Source: VFZN01 sp963709325
Lineage (GTDB): Bacteria; Acidobacteriota; Vicinamibacteria; Vicinamibacterales; UBA2999
Length of the DNA stretch: 64,000 nt
Direction of reading: 5' to 3'
NCBI GenBank assembly: GCA_963709325.1
Contig: CAVPVV010000003.1
Location: 4,154,001-4,218,000, forward strand
Each line of letters begins with the position of its first letter. Within the stretch, counting starts at the first letter, position 1. Positions 17,180-25,651 of the stretch are shown in pieces. The translations under genes were made by a program, and so were the position numbers. The notes below the pieces were generated by a model, which saw only the letters and a program-made list of their open reading frames with translations, was not told the origin of the DNA and ran no database searches.

Positions 17180-18142
17180 ATGACACGTCACATCTTCCGT
17201 TTCGCCGTGACCGTCGCGCTCGCCGCCGGCCTGGCGGGTTGCTCGAAACAGAAGGAAACCGATCAGAAGCTTGCCGAGCTGCAGAAGCAGCTCGAGGCGA
17301 CCAAGCAGGAGCTGGCCGCCAAGTCCGCCGAGGTCGGGAACACGGCTGCGGAGGCGGGTACTGCCGCATCCGGTGCGGCCCAGACTGCCGCGGACGCGCA
17401 GAGCGCCGCGACGGCAGCCGCGCAGAGTGCGGCCGCGGCCGCGTCTCAGTCCGGCGAAAACCGCAAGGCAGCCGAGGCTGCCAACGCGCAGGCGGGCCGC
17501 GATCGCGCCGCCACCTCGAAGGCGCTGTCCGACCAGAAGGCGGCCGCCGCCCGTCAGGCCGACGAGAACGAAAGACTCCGGCGCGAGATGGAAGCGATGA
17601 AGCCGCGCGAGTTCACTCTGAAAGCCGGCACGGTAATTCCGGCTCGGACCACCGCCGAAGTTTCGACCTCGACCATGAAGAACGGCTCGGTGTTCGACGC
17701 GCTCCTCGAGCGTGACCTGGTCGTGGACGGGACCACCCTGGCCAAGGCGGGCTCGAAGGTGACTTGCATCGTCGTCTCCAGCGACCCGGGCGGTAAGGTC
17801 AAGGGCGTCGCCAGCATGACCGTCGCAGCCCGGTCGGTTGCCGGAGTCGGCGGGAGCAACTTCAACGTCAGCACCGACAGCTACAGCGTGGAGGCGAAAT
17901 CGACGAAGGGCCGCGACGTCAAGCGGACTGGCATTGCCACCGGCGCGGGCGCGGTGATCGGCGCGATCGCCGGCGGCGGCAAGGGCGCCGCGATCGGTGC
18001 CGGCGTCGGCGCGGCGACCGGCGTGGGCGTGAACGCGGCGACGCGCGGAGACGCGGCGGTGATTCCCACCGAGACGCTGATCGAGTTCGCGCTCTCAGCG
18101 CCGGCAACCGTCGTGGTCCGACCGGCCGCCGCCAGCCGCTGA
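17180..18142 (+). CDS. Lipoprotein with Ala-rich coiled coil
   Basis: 320 residues. The signal peptide ends in the lipobox LAGC (about 15-18), so it is lipid-anchored in the envelope. Residues about 20-155 form a long Ala/Gln/Glu-rich coiled coil (KLAELQKQLEATKQELAAKS and following). The next part (about 155-265) contains beta-strand-rich sequence starting REFTLKAGTVIPART, similar to a region found in conjugation and envelope proteins. A Gly/Ala-rich stretch (about 262-295) may insert into membrane. The function is unknown. The start has a ggaggatgagg site just upstream; a GTG at 17162 lies within that site and is not chosen. Confidence 0.8.
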   Translation: MTRHIFRFAVTVALAAGLAGCSKQKETDQKLAELQKQLEATKQELAAKSAEVGNTAAEAGTAASGAAQTAADAQSAATAAAQSAAAAASQSGENRKAAEAANAQAGRDRAATSKALSDQKAAAARQADENERLRREMEAMKPREFTLKAGTVIPARTTAEVSTSTMKNGSVFDALLERDLVVDGTTLAKAGSKVTCIVVSSDPGGKVKGVASMTVAARSVAGVGGSNFNVSTDSYSVEAKSTKGRDVKRTGIATGAGAVIGAIAGGGKGAAIGAGVGAATGVGVNAATRGDAAVIPTETLIEFALSAPATVVVRPAAASR

Positions 18143-18147
18143 CACGG

Positions 18148-18681
18148 TTATCGCCGCGGCCGCGCCGCGACGATCGATGCGATGGACTGCCCGTCGATGT
18201 CGCCTTCGCGCGCGTCGACGATGGCGAGCGGGGCAGCCAGTTCGACGAGCTCTGCGGGCTTCAGCAGGAAGCGCGGGTTGGTCGGACGTCCGCGGAGCGC
18301 CTGTGCGACCGTGAACGTCTCGTAGATCAGGAAACCGCCCGGCGCCACCGCCTCGATGAGCGACGGGAATAGCGGCCGGTGGAGGTAGCGGAACACCAGC
18401 ACCGCATCGAACCGGCTTGTGCCGAGACTCGGCGGCGGGTCCGTTTCCAAATCCACCACCTCGCAGGTGAGCGGGAGTTGCTCGTGGGCCGCGGCCGCGC
18501 GCAGGTCCGCGATGATGTCCGCGTCTCGATCGACCGCATGCACGCGATAGCCGAGTCGCGCCAGGTAGAGGGCGTGCCGGCCCCGTCCACAGGCGACGTC
18601 GAGCACACGGCCATGCGGCGGAAGCAACTCCAGGTGATTGAGAAGCCACGCCGAGGGCGTGCCGCCGATCGATTCCGTCAC
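18148..18681 (-). CDS. Class I SAM-dependent methyltransferase (TehB-like)
   Basis: 177 residues. Motif I is VLDVACGRGRHALYLARLGY (about 26-45) followed by VHAVDRDADII. The AVLVFRYLHRPLFPSLIEAV block (about 93-112) is typical of TehB/ThiE-like small methyltransferases (rhodanese-linked and tellurite-resistance type). The length is normal for this group. The substrate is unknown. The gene converges with the lipoprotein gene; stops are 5 nt apart. Its start is 50 nt from the divergent membrane-protein gene. Confidence 0.82.
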   Translation of the reverse strand: MTESIGGTPSAWLLNHLELLPPHGRVLDVACGRGRHALYLARLGYRVHAVDRDADIIADLRAAAAHEQLPLTCEVVDLETDPPPSLGTSRFDAVLVFRYLHRPLFPSLIEAVAPGGFLIYETFTVAQALRGRPTNPRFLLKPAELVELAAPLAIVDAREGDIDGQSIASIVAARPRR

Positions 18682-18731
18682 CAGTCTTTCCTATCACGCT
18701 GAGCAGGGCCAGTGGCACACTGCCCCTGCCG

Positions 18732-19103
18732 ATGTCGAGTGCCGCCGCCACGCGCGTCGCGCTTTGGGCGTCCGTGGCGCTGAACCTCTTTGGCGCGTGG
18801 CTGTTCCTGACGCCCGCGATTGGCGGCAGTTCCTCGATGCTGCCGCTCGACCCGCCGCCCTTCTACGCGGCGCAGATTGGGATGGTCATTCTCATCTTCG
18901 CCGGTGCGTATGTCTGGCTCGCCAGCCGCCGCCCGATCGATCGTCCGCTTCTGGCGGTCGGCGCCGCCGGCAAGATCGGGTTCTTCACCGTGTCGGCGGC
19001 CTTCTGGGCAGCCGGGGATCTCACGTTCGAGCAGGCCGCGCAGGCCACTCCCGACCTGGTGCTCGGGTCGATCTTTGCCTGGCACCTGCTCGCCACCCGT
19101 TGA
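18732..19103 (+). CDS. Four-helix membrane protein, unknown function
   Basis: 123 residues with four predicted transmembrane helices (about 7-28, 45-63, 73-90 and 105-121). The second begins AAQIGMVILIFAGAYVWLA. The layout matches a common family of small bacterial membrane proteins without known function. It starts 50 nt from the divergent methyltransferase start and is followed after 13 nt by the next gene on the same strand. Confidence 0.7.
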   Translation: MSSAAATRVALWASVALNLFGAWLFLTPAIGGSSSMLPLDPPPFYAAQIGMVILIFAGAYVWLASRRPIDRPLLAVGAAGKIGFFTVSAAFWAAGDLTFEQAAQATPDLVLGSIFAWHLLATR

Positions 19104-19104
19104 C

Positions 19105-19110
19105 TACAAT
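19105..19110 (+). promoter_or_regulatory. -10 box (TACAAT) directly before a start codon
   Basis: TACAAT ends exactly 6 nt before the ATG at 19117, so transcription is predicted to start at or near the A of the ATG. This would give a leaderless mRNA. The cgagg between them could otherwise act as a ribosome-binding site if transcription comes from the upstream gene. Confidence 0.45.
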
Positions 19111-19116
19111 CGAGGT

Positions 19117-19686
19117 ATGGCTCCGCGAACCGCGTTGGCCACGCTGTTGATCTCCGCCGCGATCGTCACGCCCGGCAAGCCGGCAGCGGCCGTCCCTCAG
19201 GCCGGCGGGCCACGCGGCGTCGCGCAGCAGGTGATGGAAGTAGCCGGCGAAGTGGAGGAGGTGGATCGCAACGGCCGCACGGTCACGATCCGGACCGGCA
19301 ACACCATCCAGGCCCCGATCTATGCCGGCCCCGACATGCCGATCTTCGAGCAGCTTGCGCGCGGCGATCGCGTCACGATCCGTTACTACGACGCGGTGAT
19401 CGTCGAGCTGACGCCCGGGGCACGGATGGAGCCAATGAAGGACACGACCGCCGAGGCCCAGAAGAAGGTGGTCCGTCCCGATGCTGCCGTGCTCCAGCAG
19501 ATCTCGCTGGTCGTCACCATCGACAGCATCGACCAGGCGACCGGCATGGTGACCTATCACGATGTGTCGAATCGCCGGATTCAGCGCCTGGTCCAGTATC
19601 GGAACCTGCTCGAAGGACTGAAGCCGGGCGACGTGGTCACTGTCCGCCAGACCCGCGCGCAGGCCGCCTCGATCGAGAAGCGGTGA
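19117..19686 (+). CDS. Exported protein with two OB-like repeats, unknown function
   Basis: 189 residues with a signal peptide (MAPRTALATLLISAAIVTPG). The mature part has two similar halves: VAGEVEEVDRNGRTVTIRTG (about 40-59) and LVVTIDSIDQATGMVTYHD (about 128-146), each followed by a GD-V-T-V/I-R block. Such short beta-repeats resemble DUF5666/OB-type periplasmic modules. No catalytic residues are visible. It starts 13 nt after the four-helix membrane-protein gene. Confidence 0.72.
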   Translation: MAPRTALATLLISAAIVTPGKPAAAVPQAGGPRGVAQQVMEVAGEVEEVDRNGRTVTIRTGNTIQAPIYAGPDMPIFEQLARGDRVTIRYYDAVIVELTPGARMEPMKDTTAEAQKKVVRPDAAVLQQISLVVTIDSIDQATGMVTYHDVSNRRIQRLVQYRNLLEGLKPGDVVTVRQTRAQAASIEKR

Positions 19687-19693
19687 GAAGCAG

Positions 19694-19724
19694 CTTCAGG
19701 CTCCAGGCTTCAGGCTTCGGGCCC
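19694..19724 (+). repeat. Heptad tandem array, ttcaggct family
   Basis: Four to five units of caggctt or caggctc with a 7-bp period, starting 8 nt after the stop codon at 19686. The same family in opposite orientation is at 23416-23447; together they bracket the kinase gene and the IS remnant. Confidence 0.75.
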
Positions 19725-19801
19725 GTCGCGCTGTCACGCATGTCTACCGATCGTCCTTAAAGGCTGTATCAAAACCTCTGCACCACACCCGGCGACATCG
19801 G

Positions 19802-22465
19802 TTACTTGGTGGGCACGAGACGCTTCAGCTGGTTGATCCAGTTGATGACGAGCGTGAGCTGGCTGCGGTCGGTCGTGTTCGGCTGCCCCTCTTCAACGAA
19901 AAGAAAGCGTCCGTCTGGAGAAACGGAGTACGGAGTTGAGGGGCCAGGCATTTGGACGCCGTCGAAGAGCCGTATCGGCCGGTCGAATTGGATCACGGCG
20001 CCCGGCCTGACAGCCGCAGTCATCATTGAGGTCCCGCTCACGTAAAAGAGCTCTCGCCCGTTGCGGGCCCAAACGGGCGCAGACCCGCCATCGGTTGACA
20101 CCTGTTTCTTGATCTGCGCCGCGGGAAAGTCCGTTACATATACCTCCAGTCGTCCCGACTCGTTCGACGCGTATGCCACCCAGCGGCCGTCCGGAGAGAA
20201 TTGCGCTCCCAGGACGCGCTCGCGTGCACGAATGATCGTCTGGGTCGTGCGGTCGCGGAGGGTGAGCGCGGATAGTTCGTCGCCGCCATCGGCGGAACGA
20301 CGGTTGTACATGATCGTCGTCCCGTCCGGCGACCACGCTGCCGCCACGCCCTGACCCTTCAGCACGATCTCTGGCTCGCCTGTGGATTCGCGATTCGTCA
20401 CGGCAATCCCCTGCATCGGGAATGACACCATTCGGCCGTCCGGACTCCAAACGGCCACGTGTGTGTCCTGCCTGGTGACGGGAGTCATCGTGCCCGCGCT
20501 CAGCGAGTACAGCCATAAGAAGTGGTCCGCCGTACCAATCGACACGGCGACCGATCGGCCGTCTGGGGAGAGGACCGGTGGCGCAACGTAGCTGCGACGA
20601 GGTGCGCCTGCGTCCGAACGAGCACCGTTCCGGGTCACCCACACCAGACGGTTGCCCATGTCCCGACCGGCGACGTACACGAGATCACCGGAATCGGAAA
20701 TGTCCAACAGCGGACCGCCGAACTGGCCCGAGGCGACACCGTCCACGACCATGACCGGCTCGGCGGTCGTCACCAGCCGATCGAGATCGAGCGGCGCCGC
20801 GAAGATCTGGTGCCCGCGGGCGAACAAAAGGTGGCCGGACTTCGTGAACCGTCCGGCGCGCGCGTCACGGACGATCACCCGTCGCTCTTTGGTGCCTGCG
20901 GGGACGACGACGATCGATGCGCTGTCTGCATCGTCAGACACACCTGAGACTGTCAAGAGGGTTCCGCGTCCGTTTGGCAGAACCTGCGGCCACAGGAACC
21001 GCGCCTCGCGCTTTCCGTCGAGGCTCAGTGCAAGCTGGCACGAGCCTCCGACAGCGCTGGCTTCGAACAGGCCGGCCGTCGAGCCGAAGACGACGCGTCC
21101 GTCTTCGCTCCATGAAACGCCTCGGACACCCACAGACTCTGCGGGCGCCAAGCTGCAGAACGGGTCGGCGTCACCACCGTTCGCGGATGCCCGCCAGATG
21201 GTCGCGGGGGCCGACCGGCCGTTCACTCCAAAGGCCACCCAGGCCCCGTCGGGTGAAAAGACCGGGGAAAACGGGTTTGCGGGTCCTCGGATAGTGGTCG
21301 TGGTCGAGTCTGAAAGTCGATGGATATAGAGCTGGTTCTGTCCGAGGCCTTTCCCGCTGAATGTGATGGCGCTGCCGTCCGATGCGATCGCAAGCGCGGG
21401 TCCACCCCCAGACGTCGAACCCGGCAGGACCACCGGCAATTGCACGGTAACGCGGCGCACGGCTCCAGCCAGGGGCGGCGCCGTCGAGCGTGACGAAGAC
21501 CAGGCTCCGATAAAGAACGCCGCCGCCGTCGCCGCAGCGCCCGACAGCAGCAGGATCCGTCCCCGTGCTTGCGTCGCCACTGCAACGGGGATTGGTGCGG
21601 TCTGCACCGTCTCCAACAGGAACCGGGCATCGGCGATGTCGCGAAGCCGTTCCCTGGGGTCGCGCGCGAGGCAACGCCGGAGCAATTGCCGCACCGGAGC
21701 AGATACGGACAACGGCAGCTTCATCCAATCCGGGTCGGCGTTCAGTACCGCAGCGAGCGTGTCGGGGACCGTGTCGCTGGCAAACGCGCGCGTGCCGGTG
21801 AGCATCTCGTACAGAATGCACCCGAAGGCCCAGATGTCCGCACGTTTGTCGACCGCCTTGCCCCGAACCTGCTCCGGCGCCATGTAGGCGGCGGTTCCGA
21901 GGATAGTGCCCGCCTGCGTGAAGGCCGCGCTCGTGATCGTCGGCGACTCGTCTGGCGATGGTTGCTCGCTGCCGGGCGTCTGCGCGCCGAGCGCTTTTGC
22001 CAGACCGAAGTCCAGTACCTTCACCTGACCCTCGGGCGTGACCTTGATGTTGGCGGGCTTCAGATCTCGATGGAGCACACCTCTCTCGTGCGCGTAGTCC
22101 ATCGCGTCGACGATCTGCTTTGCAATCGGCAGCGCGTGCTCGACGAGGAGGGCGCCGCGGGCGATGCGGTCGGCCAGCATCGGCCCCTCGACCAGTTCCA
22201 TGACGAACGCGCGCGTGTTGCCGGAGTCCTCGAGCCCGTAGATCTGCGCGATGTGCGGATGATTCAGCGAGGCGAGCACCTGCGCTTCGCGGCTGAAGCG
22301 CGCGAGCCGGTCAGGGTCGTTGGCGACAGAGGCGAGAAGGAGCTTGATCGCCACGTCGCGATTCAGCGTCGTATCGCGCGCCCGATACACCTCCCCCATC
22401 CCGCCCACGCCGAGCAGACTCAGGATTTCGTATACGCCGAGACGTGTGCCAGGCGACAGAGCCAT
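19802..22465 (-). CDS. Ser/Thr protein kinase with TolB/PD40 beta-propeller
   Basis: 887 residues. The cytoplasmic kinase domain (about 12-280) has the Gly-rich loop LGVGGMGEVY (18-27), Lys41, the catalytic loop HRDLKPANI (132-140) and DFG (152-154), so it looks active. A transmembrane helix follows at about 305-325. Residues about 340-880 contain repeated SPDG blocks (FSPDGAWVAFG, WSPDGRMVSF, FSPDGRWVAYAS), typical of TolB/PD40 propellers that would lie in the periplasm. The protein is a sensor kinase of a type common in Acidobacteriota; ligand and substrate are unknown. It is bracketed by inverted ttcaggct arrays. Confidence 0.92.
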   Translation of the reverse strand: MALSPGTRLGVYEILSLLGVGGMGEVYRARDTTLNRDVAIKLLLASVANDPDRLARFSREAQVLASLNHPHIAQIYGLEDSGNTRAFVMELVEGPMLADRIARGALLVEHALPIAKQIVDAMDYAHERGVLHRDLKPANIKVTPEGQVKVLDFGLAKALGAQTPGSEQPSPDESPTITSAAFTQAGTILGTAAYMAPEQVRGKAVDKRADIWAFGCILYEMLTGTRAFASDTVPDTLAAVLNADPDWMKLPLSVSAPVRQLLRRCLARDPRERLRDIADARFLLETVQTAPIPVAVATQARGRILLLSGAAATAAAFFIGAWSSSRSTAPPLAGAVRRVTVQLPVVLPGSTSGGGPALAIASDGSAITFSGKGLGQNQLYIHRLSDSTTTTIRGPANPFSPVFSPDGAWVAFGVNGRSAPATIWRASANGGDADPFCSLAPAESVGVRGVSWSEDGRVVFGSTAGLFEASAVGGSCQLALSLDGKREARFLWPQVLPNGRGTLLTVSGVSDDADSASIVVVPAGTKERRVIVRDARAGRFTKSGHLLFARGHQIFAAPLDLDRLVTTAEPVMVVDGVASGQFGGPLLDISDSGDLVYVAGRDMGNRLVWVTRNGARSDAGAPRRSYVAPPVLSPDGRSVAVSIGTADHFLWLYSLSAGTMTPVTRQDTHVAVWSPDGRMVSFPMQGIAVTNRESTGEPEIVLKGQGVAAAWSPDGTTIMYNRRSADGGDELSALTLRDRTTQTIIRARERVLGAQFSPDGRWVAYASNESGRLEVYVTDFPAAQIKKQVSTDGGSAPVWARNGRELFYVSGTSMMTAAVRPGAVIQFDRPIRLFDGVQMPGPSTPYSVSPDGRFLFVEEGQPNTTDRSQLTLVINWINQLKRLVPTK

Positions 22466-22528
22466 GAGGCGAAGCCGATTCTAGCGACAGGAGCCGGCCA
22501 CGGCAAAGAGAGAAGAGACGTTACCCGC

Positions 22529-23283
22529 TCAACCCGTCAACCAGTTCTTTCGCAGAGACTGCCAGCAGACCAGCGCGCACCAAAGAGACAGAAACGCCTC
22601 GTGGATGTCGGCCCGCTTGTCGTACCGGACCCGCAGGCGGCGAAACTGATTGAGCCAGGCAAAGGTGCGCTCCACGACCCACCGCCATCGGCCCAGGCTG
22701 CTCCCGTGCGCGGTGCAGCGCATGGCCAGTCAGGGCACGATGTGCCGCGCCCGCAGCCCGCGCCGAATCGCCGCCGCATCGTAGCCGCGATCCCCGAGCA
22801 CACAGTCCGGCCGCTGCCGCGGTCGCCCGCGTGCGCCATGCAGTGGGGGAATCGCATCGACCAATGCAAGGGCTTCTTGCGAGTCGTTTCGATTCGCGCC
22901 GGTCAGGCGAACCGCGAGCGGCACGCCCCGTCCGTCGCAAATCAGATGACGCTTGCTCCCGCGCTTGGCCCGATCGGTGGGATTCGGACCGGTCTGATCC
23001 CCCCGTACACCGCGCGGATGGAACAACTGTCTACAACCGCCCGCGACCAATCAATCTGGTCGTCGCGTGCGAGCCAATCCAGCAGTGCGAAGTGGATCAG
23101 ATCCCACACGCCGGCCCGTTGCCAATCGCGCAACCGCCGCCAGCACGTGATCCCAGATCCGCACCCGAGTTCCTGCGGCAGCATCTGCCAGGGAATACCA
23201 CTCCGAAGGATGAAGACAATGCCGGTGAGGCACGCTCGATCAGGTACGCGGGGCCTTCCGCGCGGCGGCCATACCTGTTCACC
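22529..23283 (-). mobile_element. Decayed IS5-family (IS427-like) transposase
   Basis: Three frames together give an IS5-family transposase: GIPWQMLPQELGCG and VVDSCSIRAVYGG in the first part, QTGPNPTDRAKRGSKRHLI through LTGANRND and DCVLGDRGYD in the second, and GRWRWVVERTFAWLNQFRR at the end. The order matches the DDE layout (DS in VVDSC, D in LGDRGYD, E in VVERTF). It is broken by a 1-nt frameshift near 23030 and by an in-frame TGA at about 22724 between HIVP and LAM. No start codon is left at the 5' end; the frame is blocked by a TAA at about 23284. It is therefore unlikely to be active. Terminal inverted repeats could not be identified. Confidence 0.88.
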
Positions 23284-23415
23284 TTACCGCGCCGCCACGG
23301 GTGAAGCTCTTATAGGAAAGGGAGCAAGCGAGGTTGTGATATGCGCTCTTAGTTACGCATTGCGATTACACCACGGTAAAGACGATCTTTATGCCCGCGT
23401 GACTGCGTGACACCC

Positions 23416-23447
23416 CTCAAGCCTGAAGCCCGAAGCCTGAGGCCTGC
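23416..23447 (-). repeat. Heptad tandem array, ttcaggct family (minus orientation)
   Basis: Units of aagcctg, aagcccg and aagcctg on the plus strand, 7-bp period, starting about 5 nt after the NHL-protein stop. It is the inverted counterpart of 19694-19724. Confidence 0.75.
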
Positions 23448-23452
23448 CATCG

Positions 23453-24466
23453 TCAGCGAAGCACGTGTCGCTCGAGCATCCGGCGGCGGACCACTCCGCC
23501 GTAGACGTTGCCCTTCGCGTCCACGCCTACGCCCTCAGCTCCGGCGTGATCGGCGGCCGTGGATTCGGAGTCCTCGATGAACGCGTCCACTACGCCGGTC
23601 CGGGCTGAGCCGATGCGGATGCCCTTCTTGATGCCGGGCAGTTCGTGCGCGCCGGTATCGGTGCCCCACGATTCCGAGTCGGCGACGTAGATGCGATCGT
23701 CCTTCGTGATCGAGATGCCGCTGGGCCTGCCGAACTGGTGCCACTCCTCGAGATACTTGCCGTCCTGATCGAAGATCTGGATCCGATTGTTCTCACGGTC
23801 GCCGACGAACAGCCGGCCCTGCGAATCCATGGCGATGGTGTGCGGCTCGGTGATTTCGCCAGGCCCGGATCCCTTGCGGCCCCACTCCTTCACGTATTTC
23901 CCGTCGCGCGTGAAGCGGACGACGCGGTTGTTCTTGCCGTTGCGATGGCTGTCGGTGACGAACACGTCGCCGTTCGGCGCGACGACGACATCGGTCGGCT
24001 GATCGAAGAGATCGGGCCCGGAGCCGCTGACGCCAGCCTTGCCGAGAGTCAGCAGCACCTTGCCGGCAGGGCTCAACTTGAAGACTTGATGTCCCTTGCC
24101 CGAGGTGCCGCCAGCATCGGTGACCCACAGATTGCCGGCTGCGTCCACGGTGGAGCCGTGCGGGAACACGAACATCCCCTGGCCGAAGGACCCGAGGAGC
24201 TTCCCGGCAGCGTCGTACTTCAGGATCGGCGCTTCGGGACGTCCGGCACACGAGTTCTCGAAGCAGCGATGAATGACGTAGATCGTTCCGTCCGGCGCCG
24301 GCTCGATGGCGGTGACCGCGGCCCACTTCACGCCGGCCGGCAGTTCGCCCCAGTCACGCGTGGTGCGGTAGGGTTGCGGCAGGTCGTTACCGGGCGCGCT
24401 GTCACGTTGTGGGGCGGTCAAGAGCGGCGCGACACCGAACACAATCGCAAGGATCACGAAACGCAT
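23453..24466 (-). CDS. Secreted NHL-repeat six-bladed propeller protein
   Basis: 337 residues with a signal peptide (MRFVILAIVFGVAPLLTA). Several NHL repeats are visible, for example FVFPHGSTVDAAGNLWVTDA, LFDQPTDVVVAPNGDVFVTD and EPHTIAMDSQGRLFVGDREN. The pattern is close to the peptidyl-alpha-hydroxyglycine amidating lyase-like group, but activity cannot be claimed. It probably acts as a periplasmic binding or lyase-type propeller. The start at 24466 is set by an aggag site 8 nt upstream; an in-frame GTG six codons earlier overlaps that site. The stop is 5 nt from a heptad array. Confidence 0.82.
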   Translation of the reverse strand: MRFVILAIVFGVAPLLTAPQRDSAPGNDLPQPYRTTRDWGELPAGVKWAAVTAIEPAPDGTIYVIHRCFENSCAGRPEAPILKYDAAGKLLGSFGQGMFVFPHGSTVDAAGNLWVTDAGGTSGKGHQVFKLSPAGKVLLTLGKAGVSGSGPDLFDQPTDVVVAPNGDVFVTDSHRNGKNNRVVRFTRDGKYVKEWGRKGSGPGEITEPHTIAMDSQGRLFVGDRENNRIQIFDQDGKYLEEWHQFGRPSGISITKDDRIYVADSESWGTDTGAHELPGIKKGIRIGSARTGVVDAFIEDSESTAADHAGAEGVGVDAKGNVYGGVVRRRMLERHVLR

Positions 24467-24555
24467 GAGCGCACTCCTGTTCACGCCCGTCCGGGTGACG
24501 GTCCGGCGATTCTAGCCGAGCCTGCGTGCATCCGCGTGGCCCGGCGCGGCATCAT

Positions 24556-25071
24556 ATGAGCATGTCGAAGACCGTGTCCGTGAAGGTGTTCAATGCCGGG
24601 GGCCAGCTGGTCGGGCCGCTCGAACTGCCACGGGTGGAGAAGAGCGACGCCGAGTGGCAGGCGATCCTCACTCCCGATCAGTTCCGCATCGCCCGCGCGC
24701 ACGGTACGGAGCGGGCGTTCTGCGGGACGCTGCTCGACAACAAGCAGCACGGGGTCTACACCTGCGTCTGTTGCGGCCTGCCGCTGTTCGCCTCGAACGC
24801 GAAGTTCGATTCGGGGACCGGCTGGCCGAGTTTCTTCCAGCCGGTGGCCGACGAGAACGTCGCGACAAAACCGGACCTGAGTTACGGCATGCGCCGGGTC
24901 GAGATACTCTGCGCCCGCTGCGACTGTCACCTGGGCCACGTGTTCCCGGATGGCCCGGCGCCCACCTACCAGCGGCTTTGCGTCAACTCCGAGTCGCTGG
25001 CGTTCACTGATGTCGACGCGCTCGCGACGCTCGCGGATCCGGCCGTGGTCTCTTCGAAAGTTGAAAATTGA
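24556..25071 (+). CDS. msrB: Peptide-methionine (R)-S-oxide reductase
   Basis: 171 residues, full length for MsrB. The enzyme reduces methionine-R-sulfoxide in proteins. The structural zinc cysteines are present as CVCCG (about 73-77) and CARCDC (about 120-125). SGTGWPSF (about 91-98) and HLGHVF (about 126-131) are family signatures, and the catalytic Cys is in RLCVNS (about 143-148). No signal peptide is visible, so it should be cytoplasmic. An alternative ATG lies two codons downstream. The last residues (KVEN) and the stop codon are already in agttgaa repeat sequence. Confidence 0.95.
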   Translation: MSMSKTVSVKVFNAGGQLVGPLELPRVEKSDAEWQAILTPDQFRIARAHGTERAFCGTLLDNKQHGVYTCVCCGLPLFASNAKFDSGTGWPSFFQPVADENVATKPDLSYGMRRVEILCARCDCHLGHVFPDGPAPTYQRLCVNSESLAFTDVDALATLADPAVVSSKVEN

Positions 25072-25122
25072 GCAGTCAAGAGTTGCGAGTTGAAGTTCAC
25101 AGTTCAGAGTTCAGTTTGCAGC
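25058..25122 (+). repeat. Heptad tandem array, agttgaa/agttcag family
   Basis: About nine 7-bp units (aagttga, aaattga, agagttg, cgagttg, aagttca, cagttca, gagttca) start inside the last codons of msrB and run through its stop codon. The units drift gradually along the array. No second copy of this family was seen in the window. Confidence 0.8.
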
Positions 25123-25146
25123 TGTGAACCTTTTCGCGCGCCGCCT

Positions 25147-25608
25147 TCAGAGATGCCGCCGGGCGGCGCTTACTATCGCAGCCGCCATCCCCCACGGCGC
25201 CAGGTCGAGCAGCAGTCCGCGATAGTAATCGCTCGACAGGAAAACGCGCCCCTCGGTGCCCCAGCTGGCGAGCAGCGTGAATCGCGCGGCGCTCACGAGC
25301 CACGTCGCCGCTATCCATAGCAATGGCACGGCGATCGCCGCGATTGCGACTCGTCGCCACGCCTCGCTCGGAGTGGGTGAGAGCGATCCCGATTCAGCGC
25401 CGTCGGCGAGGAGCCGGGGAGCCAGCCACCAGAGGATCAGCGCCAGCACAACCCAGCGCCCACGCTCGATCAGGTGCGCGGTGACCCACCACGGCGCCCC
25501 GCCGCCGAACGCCGACACGCGTACAGCTTCGAGGCCGAGCTGCAGCGCCGCGTCAACGACGAGCGCCGCGATGGTGGCGGCGAGGAACGCGGCGGCGTAG
25601 GCGCGCAC
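25147..25608 (-). CDS. Four-helix membrane protein, unknown function
   Basis: 153 residues from a GTG start (VRAYAAAFLAATIAALVVDA). Four hydrophobic helices are predicted (about 5-22, 45-62, 80-100 and 132-148). The upstream in-frame extension is Arg/Ser-rich and overlaps the YdeI-like gene, so it is not used. No motif is recognised. It follows the YdeI-like gene by 43 nt on the same strand. Confidence 0.6.
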   Translation of the reverse strand: MRAYAAAFLAATIAALVVDAALQLGLEAVRVSAFGGGAPWWVTAHLIERGRWVVLALILWWLAPRLLADGAESGSLSPTPSEAWRRVAIAAIAVPLLWIAATWLVSAARFTLLASWGTEGRVFLSSDYYRGLLLDLAPWGMAAAIVSAARRHL

Positions 25609-25651
25609 GGATGACCGTCGGTTACTTGGGTGGGGCGTCGAAACTGCGGGG

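Noticed and set aside
23284..23415. Gene remnant interrupted by the IS
   Set aside because: A short plus-strand frame ends at 23410 but shows no recognisable protein.
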